A stretch of 38,416 nt of DNA from Chromatiales bacterium (lineage in GTDB: Bacteria; Pseudomonadota; Gammaproteobacteria; Steroidobacterales; GCA-2729495): the NCBI GenBank assembly GCA_016789845.1, contig JAEUQA010000021.1, positions 1 to 38,416 on the forward strand, read 5' to 3'. Both the position numbers and the translations under genes were made by a program. This document shows positions 8,624-16,975 of this stretch, piece after piece. How positions within the stretch are numbered: the first letter of the stretch is position 1; each line of letters opens with the position of its first letter. The notes below the pieces were generated by a model. That model did not search any database. It had not been told where the DNA came from and saw nothing but the letters and a program-made list of their open reading frames with translations.

Positions 8624-10239
8624 TGATGCGGAACGCAGGAGCGCCTCTAGGCGCGAGTTGCATGGGATCGCGCCTGATGGCGCTCCTGCTGCTACTGATC
8701 GTGGCGGCAACCAGCGCCGGCGCGGGCACCGTGCTCCGCCGCGGCACGGCGGCCGATGCGCCCACCCTCGATCCCGTCGTGGCCGCCGGCACCCTGTCGG
8801 CACCGATCATCAACGACCTGTTCGAGGGCCTCCTCGGCAAGGACGCGGCGCTGAAGCCGATCCCCGGTTCCGCCGAGAGCTGGACGGTCAGCCCGGATGG
8901 CCTCACCTATACCTTCAGGCTGCGCCCGGGTCTCCAGTGGTCCGACGGCGCGCCGCTGACCGCGGAGGATTTCGTCTACAGCTACCGGCGGGTGGTGACG
9001 CCCGAGGTCGCGGCCCCCATCGCCGGGCAGTTCTACCTGGTCGAGAATGCCCGCGACATCGTGACCGGCAAGCTCCCGCCCGAGAAGCTGGGGGTGAGCG
9101 CACCGGACCCGCGCACCGTCGTCTTCCGCCTCTCGTCGCCCGCGCCGTACTTTCTCGACCTGGTGGGCAACCTCAATGCGGCGCCCACGCCGCGGCACGT
9201 CATCGAGAAGCACGGCAGGGACTGGACCCGCCCGGAGCACATGGTGACCAACGGCCCCTATACCCTCGTCGAACGGATTCCGCAGACCATGACGAAGCTG
9301 CGCAGGAATCCGCGCTATCACGCTGCCGCCACCGTCCGCACTGACGAGGTGGAGTGGTACCCGACCCAGGACCTGGCCACCTCGTTGCGGCGCTTCCGCG
9401 CCGGGGAGCTCGACCAGATCCTCAACTTCCCGCCGGACGAGATCGACCGGCTGCGGAAGGAGATGCCCGACGCGCTCAAGATCGCGCCGAGCCAGGGCGT
9501 CTACTTCCTGGTGCTGAATCTCCGCAAGCCCCAGCTCGCGGATGCGCGGGTCCGCCGGGCGCTGGCGCTGGCGGTGGACCGGGAGGGCCTCACGGGCAAG
9601 CTGCTGCGCACGGGCGTCAAGCCGACCGTTTCCTTCGTGGGTCCCGACTTCAGCAACTACGACGGGATCCGGCTGCCGGAGGAAAGCCAGTCCATGGCCC
9701 AGCGCCAGGCGGAGGCCCGGCGGTTGCTGGCCGCTGCGGGCTTCGGTCCTGGCAAGCCGCTGACCTTCGAGTACGTCTACGACACGAACGAGGAGAACCG
9801 CAAGATTGCCGTGGCGCTGGCCGCCATGTGGCAGGCCGTGGGCGCGAAGGCCCAGCCCGTGAACGTGGACTTCGGGCAACTCAACCGGCAGATCCGCACC
9901 GGCGCCTTCGATGTGGCGCGGTGGAGCTATTTCGCGAGCTTCGACGACCCGGTTGCCCTGCTGCAGCTCTACGCGGGCGACAACACCAACAACTACGTCG
10001 GCTACCAGAATCCGGAGTACGACCGCCTGCTGCAGGAGTCCAACGTGACGGCCGATCCGGCGGCCCGCCGGAAGCTGCTGGAGCGGGCCGAGACGATCCT
10101 GATACTCGACGCGCCGATCATCCCCATCTACGACTACGTGCGGCGCTACCTGGTGGCGCCGCGCGTGCAGGGCTGGGTCACGTCGGGGCGCGGACCGACC
10201 CCGAGCCGTTTTCTGTCCGTGCAGTCGGCTGCTCCGTAG
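8623..10239 (+). CDS. Oligopeptide/dipeptide-type ABC substrate-binding protein (SBP family 5), copy 2
   Basis: A 538-residue paralog of the upstream gene, sharing WTFRLRPGLQWSDG, PLTAEDFVYSYRR, PRHVIEK and the SRFLSV C-terminus. Its ATG overlaps the TGA of copy 1 (TGATG), so translational coupling is likely; an ATG at 8626 in the same frame is an alternative. The N-terminus (MMRNAGAPLGASCMGSRL) and the first half of the signal core are encoded by a REP pair at 8637-8687, in the same reading phase as in copy 1. The tandem arrangement suggests duplication followed by divergence in ligand choice. The 3' end overlaps a convergent minus-strand gene by 62 bases. Confidence 0.9.
   Translation: MMRNAGAPLGASCMGSRLMALLLLLIVAATSAGAGTVLRRGTAADAPTLDPVVAAGTLSAPIINDLFEGLLGKDAALKPIPGSAESWTVSPDGLTYTFRLRPGLQWSDGAPLTAEDFVYSYRRVVTPEVAAPIAGQFYLVENARDIVTGKLPPEKLGVSAPDPRTVVFRLSSPAPYFLDLVGNLNAAPTPRHVIEKHGRDWTRPEHMVTNGPYTLVERIPQTMTKLRRNPRYHAAATVRTDEVEWYPTQDLATSLRRFRAGELDQILNFPPDEIDRLRKEMPDALKIAPSQGVYFLVLNLRKPQLADARVRRALALAVDREGLTGKLLRTGVKPTVSFVGPDFSNYDGIRLPEESQSMAQRQAEARRLLAAAGFGPGKPLTFEYVYDTNEENRKIAVALAAMWQAVGAKAQPVNVDFGQLNRQIRTGAFDVARWSYFASFDDPVALLQLYAGDNTNNYVGYQNPEYDRLLQESNVTADPAARRKLLERAETILILDAPIIPIYDYVRRYLVAPRVQGWVTSGRGPTPSRFLSVQSAAP
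8637..8687. repeat. REP pair encoding the N-terminus of the second SBP
   Basis: AGGAGCGCCTCTAGGCGCGA (8637-8656) and TCGCGCCTGATGGCGCTCCT (8668-8687) are inverted copies with small differences in the hairpin loops. The element is wholly inside the coding sequence and is read as AGAPLGAS...SRLMALL. It lies at the same place as the REP in the paralog at 7001, so it was probably present before the gene duplicated. Confidence 0.85.
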
Positions 10240-10795
10240 CCGCACCGGCCGTCGTCGCCGGGGCCTCCGGCGTCCGTGAGGCCATTGCTGCGGCCACGTC
10301 ACCGCCCAGCACCGAGTACTCCAGGTGGTGCGGGCCGGGGGCCGTCAGCTTCAGCCCCTGGTCGCACTCGCATTCGTCGTCGAACAGCTTCAGTGCGCGG
10401 GTGAACATGGCGTAGCGCTGGTCCGACGGCCCCAGGTTGACCAGCAGGGTCACGCAGCGGATCACGCTGTCAGCGGCCTGGGTGACGCCGGTGGGCGCGT
10501 TGCGCAGCAGGTCGCCGTAGGCGTCGCGGATCTGGTAGAGCATCCCGTAGCTCCCGGACCCGGTGTTCACGGCAGCCTCGACGGCGTCGTTGACGCACTT
10601 GCGGAAGCGCGTGTAGACCGCGTGCCGCTCCATGAGCCGTTGCCGGGCCGTGGCGGAGAGCTGGAGCTCGCCGCTGCCAGCGGTGCCGGACTGCAGCCGG
10701 TGGCGTTGCCAGTCGATGGCAAGGTCGACGATCCGCGTCAGGGCGTAGCCCAGCACCACGAGCAACAGGTAAGTCACTGACTCCGGCCAGCCCAT
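10178..10795 (-). CDS. Membrane-anchored protein of unknown function
   Basis: A 205-residue protein with one N-terminal transmembrane helix (about residues 5-24, SVTYLLLVVLGYALTRIVDL), then a mostly helical soluble region with several cysteines (KCVND, IRCVTLL, DECECDQ) and an Ala/Thr/Pro-rich C-terminal tail. I do not recognise a family. The ATG at 10795 has no strong ribosome binding site, but it sets the helix at the N-terminus. The gene converges on the second SBP gene with a 62-bp overlap, which affects only its low-complexity tail. A real gene is supported by the membrane helix followed by an amphipathic pattern; it remains possible that the end is shorter in related genomes. Confidence 0.6.
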   Translation of the reverse strand: MGWPESVTYLLLVVLGYALTRIVDLAIDWQRHRLQSGTAGSGELQLSATARQRLMERHAVYTRFRKCVNDAVEAAVNTGSGSYGMLYQIRDAYGDLLRNAPTGVTQAADSVIRCVTLLVNLGPSDQRYAMFTRALKLFDDECECDQGLKLTAPGPHHLEYSVLGGDVAAAMASRTPEAPATTAGAATEQPTARTENGSGSVRAPT

Positions 10796-10800
10796 GCCGA

Positions 10801-10893
10801 TGGACGTCCAAAAACCCGATCAGTACTGGGATCGGCACGGGCGGCGACAAATTGAGCGACCTGTGTCACACGTTCGTGGCCCGGTGGCCACGA
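10801..10893. other. Intergenic hairpins between two minus-strand genes
   Basis: The 109-bp gap holds three symmetric elements: a perfect palindrome TGGACGTCCA (10801-10810) just upstream of the ATG at 10795, a 6-bp stem CCGATC/GATCGG (10816-10821 with 10830-10835), and an 8-bp stem TCGTGGCC/GGCCACGA (10874-10881 with 10886-10893, loop CGGT). The last lies downstream of the Sel1 gene stop but is not followed by a T run on that strand, so it is not a standard terminator. Roles are not known. Confidence 0.35.
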
Positions 10894-10904
10894 GGGCCGG
10901 AAGT

Positions 10905-11429
10905 TCAGCGGCTGGCGCGGGCGTTTTCCTCGTCGCAGCGGCGGATTTGCGCGCGGTACTCCAGGGCTTTCCGCGGGTCGACCGGCAGGCCCAGCTCGCC
11001 ACGCTCCGAGGCCTCGGCCAGCCGCTGCAGCGCAAGCCGGTGCCGGCCGGCCGCGGCCTTCTCGTACCAGGACAGGGCCACCGCGGGGTCGTGGGGCAGG
11101 GCGGGGCCTGATTCCGATTGCCAGGCCAGCCAGTACTGGGCCTCGGTGACGCCCTGGTCCGCGGCGGAGCGGATCAGGGGCACCGCTTCATCCGGGTGCC
11201 AGTTGCCCCCGAGCCCGAGGGAGAAGAGGGCCAGCTGGTAGGTGGCGTCGGCATCGCCCTGATCGGCCTCCCTGGCGCACAGGGTGCGGACCGTTGCGAT
11301 GTCGGCGGTGGCCGGCTCGGCCTGGAGAAGCAGGGGATGCAGCAGCGACCGGCACTCGCCCGCCACTCCCGGCAGGGGCAGGGACGCGACGCAGACGAAG
11401 AGGAGGGTCTGGCAGATACGGTGGCGCAT
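10905..11429 (-). CDS. Exported Sel1-repeat (TPR-like) protein
   Basis: A 174-residue protein with a Sec signal (cleavage near GVAGE) and about three Sel1-like repeats: ADATYQLALFSLGLGG, EAQYWLAWQSESGPAL and HRLALQRLAEASERG, each paired with a second helix (AVPLIRSAADQG, ALSWYEKAAAG). Known: Sel1 repeats form alpha-solenoid protein-binding surfaces, often in the periplasm. The start at 11429 was chosen for the signal peptide; the open frame extends much further upstream but that part overlaps the MepK-like gene. It lies 32 bp downstream of that gene on the same strand, so a shared transcript and a role near cell-wall enzymes are plausible. Confidence 0.8.
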   Translation of the reverse strand: MRHRICQTLLFVCVASLPLPGVAGECRSLLHPLLLQAEPATADIATVRTLCAREADQGDADATYQLALFSLGLGGNWHPDEAVPLIRSAADQGVTEAQYWLAWQSESGPALPHDPAVALSWYEKAAAGRHRLALQRLAEASERGELGLPVDPRKALEYRAQIRRCDEENARASR

Positions 11430-11461
11430 GGGCGCCAGTCTAGCGCGCCTCCGGCACGGCA

Positions 11462-12019
11462 CTACCAGCTGCGGACGCGGCCGGTGTCCATGTGGACGAA
11501 ATCGGACCCGGGGTAGTAGCCGACGCCGCCACCGGCGCGCTGGAGCGCCGCGCGACGCAGGTCGGCGGTCCTCACGCCGGGCAGGCGGACGTCGATGGCC
11601 TGGCCCTGCAGGTGCAGGCTGCGGTCCGCCACGCCACCGCTCCGGGCGGCGAGCATGTGGTTGGTGACGGGCGAGCGATAGGCGGAAATGATCTCGTAGT
11701 GGCGCCGGCCACCAGTCGCCTGTTTCACGTCGTGGAGGATGTCGAGGAGCGCGGGGTCGATGCGGTGGATGTCGCCCGTGCGGAAGTCGCGGAAGAGGTG
11801 CTGGATCTCGGCGAGGGCATCCGGCACGTAACTGCCATTCTCGCTGTAGACGATATCCAGTGTCTCGCTCGTGTGCGTGTGATAAAAGGCGAGCCGGCGC
11901 GGGCCAGTTGCGGCGGCGGGCGACAGGGCGGCCCGCGCGACTTCCGGCCAGGCAACCGGCAGGACGGCCATCGGTGCCAGCAGCAGGGCGGACCGGAGGA
12001 AGCGACGACGGGGGAGCAT
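11462..12019 (-). CDS. MepK/YcbK-like murein endopeptidase (DUF882, M15 family)
   Basis: A 185-residue protein with an arginine-rich, Tat-like N-terminus (PRRRFLRSALLLAP) and the DUF882/peptidase M15 fold signature: a YRSPVTNHML region, the zinc motif SLHLQGQAIDVRL (His and Asp ligands) and the terminal VHMDTGRVRSW. Known: E. coli MepK (YcbK) cleaves the 3-3 crosslinks made by L,D-transpeptidases. Here it is divergent from an LdtD-like gene, so the maker and cutter of 3-3 crosslinks are neighbours, as in E. coli, but in opposite orientation. The shared 98-bp region between them may hold both promoters; I see no clear boxes. Confidence 0.88.
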   Translation of the reverse strand: MLPRRRFLRSALLLAPMAVLPVAWPEVARAALSPAAATGPRRLAFYHTHTSETLDIVYSENGSYVPDALAEIQHLFRDFRTGDIHRIDPALLDILHDVKQATGGRRHYEIISAYRSPVTNHMLAARSGGVADRSLHLQGQAIDVRLPGVRTADLRRAALQRAGGGVGYYPGSDFVHMDTGRVRSW

Positions 12020-12117
12020 GGGGGGATTCTCCCCAACGCCGGGGTCCCGGGCAACCCCGGAAGGCCACGAAAACGGAAATCCTTGACGCAGGCCACGGGA
12101 TACAGGGGCAGCGGAAT

Positions 12118-13773
12118 ATGCAAAGGGCCGGGCGACAGCCGGGTGCGGTGCTGCTGTTGCTGCTGGGCGCGGCGCTGGCGCGGGATGCGCTGGCAGCCCC
12201 GCCCGCAGCGGCAGTGCAGCAGCAGATTGCCATCCAGACGAGCCAGCTCCGCGCGAGCGGCGGCCTCTACGTCCAGGGACTCGCGCTGGCCTCCGGCAGC
12301 CTGCTGCCCGATTTCTACGCGGCGCGGAGCTACGTTCCGGTATGGACGAAGCCGGCGCGCATCGACGAACTGCTGAAGCTACTCGCCACGGCCGAGGCCC
12401 ACGGGCTCGACAGCAGCGACTACTACCTGCCCCAGATCACGGCCCTGGGGCAGCGGGCGCTGCGCAGCGACGATCCGGCCCTGGCCGCCAGCCTGGACCT
12501 GCTGCTCACGGAAAGCCTGATCCGCTTCGGTTACCACCAGCGCTTCGGCAAGGTGAACCCGCAGCGCATGGAGCCGGCCTGGAACTTCACCCGCCAGTTC
12601 CGGCCCGGCCAGGACCCGCTCGGGACCCTGGCGGCGGCCGTCGAGGCACCCTCCCTGGCGGGGTTCCTGGGCCAGTGGCTGGACCGGGCCCCGCTGTACC
12701 GGACGCTGCAGGACAGGCTGGCGGAGTACCGGTCCCTGGCCGCCGCCGGCGGCTGGCCCGAGTTGCCCGAGGGGCCCACGCTCAGGCCCGGCGACGCAGA
12801 CCCGCGGCTTGAAGTGCTGCGAGAGCGGCTGACCGTCAGTGGCGACCTGCCCCGGGACACGCTGGCCACCGACGTCTATGACGACGACCTGGTGGCCGGC
12901 GTGCGCCGCTTCCAGGAGCGCCACAATCTGGCCGCCGACGGCGTGCTCGGCAACCGGACCCGGGAGGCGATGAACGTGCCCGTCAGCGCCCGCATCGACC
13001 AGTTGCGCCTGAGCCTGGAGCGGGCCCGCTGGGTGCTGGAAGACACGGCCGGCGAGGTGATCGTGGTCAACGTGGCGGGTTACGAGGTGTTCGCCGCGCG
13101 CAACGGAGCGCCGTTCTGGCGGCGCCGGGCCGTGGTGGGCAAGCAGACCCGCGAGACGCCGATCTTCAAGGGCTCCATGACCTACATCGACCTGAATCCA
13201 ACCTGGACCGTGCCCCCCACGATCCTCCGGGAGGACCTGCTGCCCAAGCTCCGGCGGGATCCCGGCTACCTGGGCCGGGAGAACATCAGCGTCCTGGACC
13301 GGAGTGGCCGGGCGCTGAACCCCGCGACCATCGACTGGCAGGCGGTGGGCAATCGCCCGCCCTATGTCTTCCGGCAGGAACCCGGCCCCCGGAACGCCCT
13401 CGGGCGCATCAAGTTCATGCTGCCCAACTCCCACTCGGTGTATCTCCACGACACGCCCAGCCGCAATCTCTTCGAGCAGCCGGAACGGAATTTCAGCTCC
13501 GGCTGCATCCGCGTGGAGGATCCGCTCTCCCTGGCGGAGATCGTGCTGGGTGACCCCGTGCGCTGGAACCGCGACACCCTCGAGGCCGCCATCGCCGAGG
13601 GCAAGACCCGTACCGTCCGCCTGCCGAAGCCCTGGCCCGTGCTCATCCTCTACTGGACCGCCGAGCTGGACGGGGAGGGCCGGGTGCGCTTCCTGCCGGA
13701 CCGGTACCGGCGCGATCCGGCCCTGCTGCAGGCGCTGAACGGCGCCGTGGTGATCGACTTTCCGCCGCTATAA
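12118..13773 (+). CDS. ldtD: L,D-transpeptidase of the LdtD (YcbB) type
   Basis: A 551-residue exported enzyme making 3-3 crosslinks in peptidoglycan. After a signal peptide (cleavage near ALAAP) comes the helical scaffold domain (LLLTESLIRFGYHQRFGKV), a peptidoglycan-binding motif (VRRFQERHNLAADGVLG) and the YkuD catalytic domain. The catalytic His444 and Cys463 are seen in HDTPSR and SSGCIRVEDP, matching the YcbB-type spacing. The length fits the LdtD class (about 550-620). The start at 12118 was preferred because it gives a proper signal peptide; the frame is open further upstream. Its stop codon overlaps the start of the next gene (TAATG), so the two are probably translated together. Confidence 0.93.
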   Translation: MQRAGRQPGAVLLLLLGAALARDALAAPPAAAVQQQIAIQTSQLRASGGLYVQGLALASGSLLPDFYAARSYVPVWTKPARIDELLKLLATAEAHGLDSSDYYLPQITALGQRALRSDDPALAASLDLLLTESLIRFGYHQRFGKVNPQRMEPAWNFTRQFRPGQDPLGTLAAAVEAPSLAGFLGQWLDRAPLYRTLQDRLAEYRSLAAAGGWPELPEGPTLRPGDADPRLEVLRERLTVSGDLPRDTLATDVYDDDLVAGVRRFQERHNLAADGVLGNRTREAMNVPVSARIDQLRLSLERARWVLEDTAGEVIVVNVAGYEVFAARNGAPFWRRRAVVGKQTRETPIFKGSMTYIDLNPTWTVPPTILREDLLPKLRRDPGYLGRENISVLDRSGRALNPATIDWQAVGNRPPYVFRQEPGPRNALGRIKFMLPNSHSVYLHDTPSRNLFEQPERNFSSGCIRVEDPLSLAEIVLGDPVRWNRDTLEAAIAEGKTRTVRLPKPWPVLILYWTAELDGEGRVRFLPDRYRRDPALLQALNGAVVIDFPPL

Positions 13774-15575
13774 TGCCGGCGATGCGCGCCGTCACACTCC
13801 TCCTGCTCAGCCTGGCCGTGGCGGCGACTCCGGTCGCCGCGCGCGAGAAGCCCCGGACCGTCGGCGTGCTGTTCGTGGTCCACGGGGGCTCCGAGGACCA
13901 GGACGTGGCGAACACCTTCGACAGCACCCTCCAGTTCTTCCAGTACGACCCGAACAACGTCATCTTCAAGAGCCTGATCTGGAATGCCTCCGCCTGGCCC
14001 ACGGTGGTGAAGTCCGGCGACAGCCAGAGCTACGCGAACGCCGCCACCCAGCTCAGGAAGTACCAGTTCGCCCAGTCGCGAATCGGCGGCCGTGACCCGG
14101 CGCCGGCGCTCACCGACAGGCAGTTCGCCCGGATGGAGCGGGCGCTGAAGCGGGAAGGGCGGCAGCAGAACATCCGCTTCGTCGCCGACATCGCCCAGTG
14201 GATCGGCACCCAGGAGCAGACGAACCGCCTCCCCTGGCCCCGCTACCTCTATGAGCCCAAGGTCCCCAACGGCAGCCGCCTGACCTATTGCGGCAGCGCC
14301 GCTGACGGGGGCCCGTGGCCGGGCTGCAACCCGGAGCGCTACAACGTGGATGGCCCCGCCGAGCGCCTGCTGAAGCAGGGCGCGGAGGAAATCGTCATGG
14401 TGGACATGACGGTGGGCGGCACCCGTTTCTGGAAGACCTACGACGTGGTCAGCATGACCCGCCGCGTCGTCGCCGACTGGAACCAGCGGCACGGCACGGC
14501 GGTACCCGTGCGCTGGGTCAATGACCCGACCGACCTGATGCGCGACAGTTACCCGTCGGACCCGCCGAACTGGACCCGCGCGCTCGGACCGCCAAAGGCT
14601 GATTCGCGGGTGCCCCTGGAGGGCCGCCCGAATCCGGTGGTCGAGGACCCGCGGCTGGTGGCCATGCACGTGGACGGGATCGTCGCGGCGTTCAATCCCG
14701 GGGTGCGGCCGGCGGACACCGCGGTGCTCTTCATCAACCACGCCACCCGGGACGGCAACGAGACCTACGACCCGAAGATCGACGACACCCTCGTGCTGGA
14801 CGCGCTGATCAAGCAGGAGCTGCTCCGGCGCTACCCCGCCATCAAGCCCGACAACATCCTCGGTTCCTGGATGGGGATTCGCCAGCCCAATCCGGCCATC
14901 CGGCTCGGCGGGCCGGTGCGCAGCAACCTGGAGCGCACCCGGGCCATGCGGGGCGAGGACCTGGGTGGCGCCTGGCTCTACGAGAGCAACAAGCAGCTTC
15001 CCGGTGGTGATCACAGCTACCGGTACTGGGATGCCCTCGACCTGCTGCGCCAGAGGGGGGTCGGGCACATCGTGGTGATTTTTTCCCAGATCGTCATCGA
15101 CAGCGCGCTGAATCTCGTCGAGGTCCCGAACCAGATCGCGAAGGAGATCGGTTCGGGGAGCTGGCTCCACGCGAAGCGCCTGCAACGCCGGCTCTACCCG
15201 GAAACCGGCACGCCCTTTGCCGACTACTGGGGCGTGTGGGTCGAGACCCAGTGCCGGATCGAGCCTGCCCCGTCTTCCGGGCCGGTGGTGGGCCCCTGCT
15301 GCCTCACGCTGGGCGGTTGTGGCGACAATCGCCCGTACCCGCCGCCGCGGCAGGCGCCCCTCGACCGGCCCCTCGAAGACACCGATCCCTCGCTGGCCTT
15401 CGACATTCCGGCCTGGGGCCATCTCGGTTACGACCCCGCCGCCGGCGCCCCAAGCGATGCCGGTCCCGTCCAGGGCCAGTATCGGGGCACCTGGGACATG
15501 TGGCGCCCCCCCAATGACGACCCGCGCATGGGCACGCTGCTCGCGCACCAGGTCGGGCTGTTCCTGCAAAGGTAG
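13773..15575 (+). CDS. Exported large protein with chelatase-like features, function unknown
   Basis: A 600-residue protein (597 if ATG 13782 is used) with a Sec signal (MRAVTLLLLSLAVAATPVAA). The mature start TVGVLFVVHGGSED resembles the first strand and loop of CbiX/ferrochelatase-fold chelatases. Two later strand-loop segments look like the repeated chelatase pattern: GAEEIVMVDMTVGG and GVGHIVVIFSQIVIDSALN. I cannot assign it to a named family, so the chelatase link is an inference from pattern, not a firm call. The C-terminal third has two cysteine-bearing loops (PCCLTLGGCG) and Pro/Asp-rich stretches. It overlaps the ldtD stop by one base and is followed 5 bp later by a DUF4397 lipoprotein, so all three are probably one envelope operon. 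Confidence 0.75.
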   Translation: MPAMRAVTLLLLSLAVAATPVAAREKPRTVGVLFVVHGGSEDQDVANTFDSTLQFFQYDPNNVIFKSLIWNASAWPTVVKSGDSQSYANAATQLRKYQFAQSRIGGRDPAPALTDRQFARMERALKREGRQQNIRFVADIAQWIGTQEQTNRLPWPRYLYEPKVPNGSRLTYCGSAADGGPWPGCNPERYNVDGPAERLLKQGAEEIVMVDMTVGGTRFWKTYDVVSMTRRVVADWNQRHGTAVPVRWVNDPTDLMRDSYPSDPPNWTRALGPPKADSRVPLEGRPNPVVEDPRLVAMHVDGIVAAFNPGVRPADTAVLFINHATRDGNETYDPKIDDTLVLDALIKQELLRRYPAIKPDNILGSWMGIRQPNPAIRLGGPVRSNLERTRAMRGEDLGGAWLYESNKQLPGGDHSYRYWDALDLLRQRGVGHIVVIFSQIVIDSALNLVEVPNQIAKEIGSGSWLHAKRLQRRLYPETGTPFADYWGVWVETQCRIEPAPSSGPVVGPCCLTLGGCGDNRPYPPPRQAPLDRPLEDTDPSLAFDIPAWGHLGYDPAAGAPSDAGPVQGQYRGTWDMWRPPNDDPRMGTLLAHQVGLFLQR

Positions 15576-15580
15576 ATTCC

Positions 15581-16975
15581 ATGACCCGTTTCCCCCGGAC
15601 CGTCCGGCTGGCCGCCCTGCTGGCCTTGAGCCTGTTCCTTGCCAGTTGCGGCGGCGGGGGCGACATCGACAACGAGCTGGCCTTTCGCGTGATCCACGCG
15701 TCGCCGGATTCGCCCCCCGTGAACATCCTCGTGGACGGGGTTCCCCTCCGGTCCGGCGTGAATTACAAGGGTGGCACCGGGTTCTTCTTCGTCACTCCCC
15801 GGGACTACCGGTTCGGGATCCAGGCGATCGTGCCCGGCGGCAACCTCCTCCTCGTCGACAGGACGGTCCCGCTCGCGGCCGGGAGCGAGTTCACCGTGCT
15901 CGCCATCGGCAAGGCGGGGGATCCCGGCCCCAAGACCGTCCAGTCGCTGATTGTCGAGAATCCCATCGAGGAGATTCCCGCCGACAACACCCGCCTGCAG
16001 TTCGTCCACGCCGCCCCGGACACGCCCACCGTGGACGTCTACCTGACCGGCCAGGATGACGACCTCCTGGCAGCCGTGCCCATCGACCAGGTCACCTATG
16101 GCCAGGACCCGGCGGCCCGCCAGCTCGTCCCGTCCGGCCCCTACCGCATCCGCGTGACGCCGGTGGGCGATCCGGCCACGGTGCTGTTCGATTCGGGCCT
16201 GCTGCCCGGCTTCGGCAGCCGGGGCGACCTCCTGATCGTCCTGGTGCAGAACACGGCTGCCGGGACTTCACCGGTCTCGCTGGTCATCAACAACCGTTTC
16301 GAAACGTTCGAGGTACTGGACGCCGGCTCCGGGTCCGCCCTGCGGGTGGTGCACGTCTCGCCGGATGCCCCGGCCCTGGACGTGGTGGGCGACCCGTCCG
16401 TCACCGCGACTCCCGAGGAAACCTTTGCCGGCGGGCTGACCTACCTTGGCAACACGGGTTACGTCAGCGTGCCGCCGGAGCGCTATGCCATACGGGGCGT
16501 GAAGACCTCCGATCCCAGTCCGGCGACGCCGCTCTTCGCCTTCACCCGGGACCTGCTTGCGGGGCAGCGCGCCACCCTGTTTGCCAACGGCCTGCTGGCC
16601 ACCATCACCGGCCAGGTGGCGCCAGACGACATCCGTTCCGTGTTCACCGAGGGCAAGCTGAGGCTACTCGACGCATCCCCTTCCAGCGGCATCGTGGACG
16701 TCTACATCGTGGAAGCGGGCACCGACATCAACTCGGTGGACCCGACGTTCCGGAACCTGGGGCTGGGCACGGTCACCGGCCACCTGGGCTTCACCCCGAA
16801 GGCCTACACGATTACCTTCACCACGGCCGGCACCAAGACGGTGCTGGCCAGCGAGAATGTAGCGGCGACGCCCGGTACCGTGCACACGGTGATCCTCCGG
16901 GACGCGGTGCGGGTGGACGAGGCCAGCGACGGCAAGCCGCCGGCGGTGCTGGTGCTGGACGACCTCGCCAGCTAG
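15581..16975 (+). CDS. DUF4397-repeat lipoprotein
   Basis: A 464-residue lipoprotein: lipobox LASC with Cys23, then four copies of the DUF4397 opening motif, FRVIHASPDSPPVNI, LQFVHAAPDTPTVDVY, LRVVHVSPDAPALDV and LRLLDASPSSGIVDVY. The repeats are predicted beta domains of unknown function that occur in secreted or surface proteins. A good ribosome binding site (AAAGGTAG) precedes the ATG. It is the last gene of the ldtD operon. Its TAG stop overlaps the stop of the convergent Grx4-rhodanese gene (the shared bases read CTAG), so there is no terminator space between them. Confidence 0.9.
   Translation: MTRFPRTVRLAALLALSLFLASCGGGGDIDNELAFRVIHASPDSPPVNILVDGVPLRSGVNYKGGTGFFFVTPRDYRFGIQAIVPGGNLLLVDRTVPLAAGSEFTVLAIGKAGDPGPKTVQSLIVENPIEEIPADNTRLQFVHAAPDTPTVDVYLTGQDDDLLAAVPIDQVTYGQDPAARQLVPSGPYRIRVTPVGDPATVLFDSGLLPGFGSRGDLLIVLVQNTAAGTSPVSLVINNRFETFEVLDAGSGSALRVVHVSPDAPALDVVGDPSVTATPEETFAGGLTYLGNTGYVSVPPERYAIRGVKTSDPSPATPLFAFTRDLLAGQRATLFANGLLATITGQVAPDDIRSVFTEGKLRLLDASPSSGIVDVYIVEAGTDINSVDPTFRNLGLGTVTGHLGFTPKAYTITFTTAGTKTVLASENVAATPGTVHTVILRDAVRVDEASDGKPPAVLVLDDLAS

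Noticed and set aside
12083..12106. TTGACG upstream of ldtD as a -35 box
   Set aside because: No -10-like sequence lies 16-18 bp downstream, so a promoter call is not supported.
13769..13774. TATAAT at the end of ldtD as a promoter for the next gene
   Set aside because: It matches a -10 box but has no -35 at proper spacing and overlaps the start codon of the next gene, so it cannot drive it.
13650..15569. Open frame of 639 residues on the minus strand opposite the chelatase-like gene
   Set aside because: The plus-strand frame has a signal peptide, good coupling to ldtD and normal composition; the minus frame has none of these.
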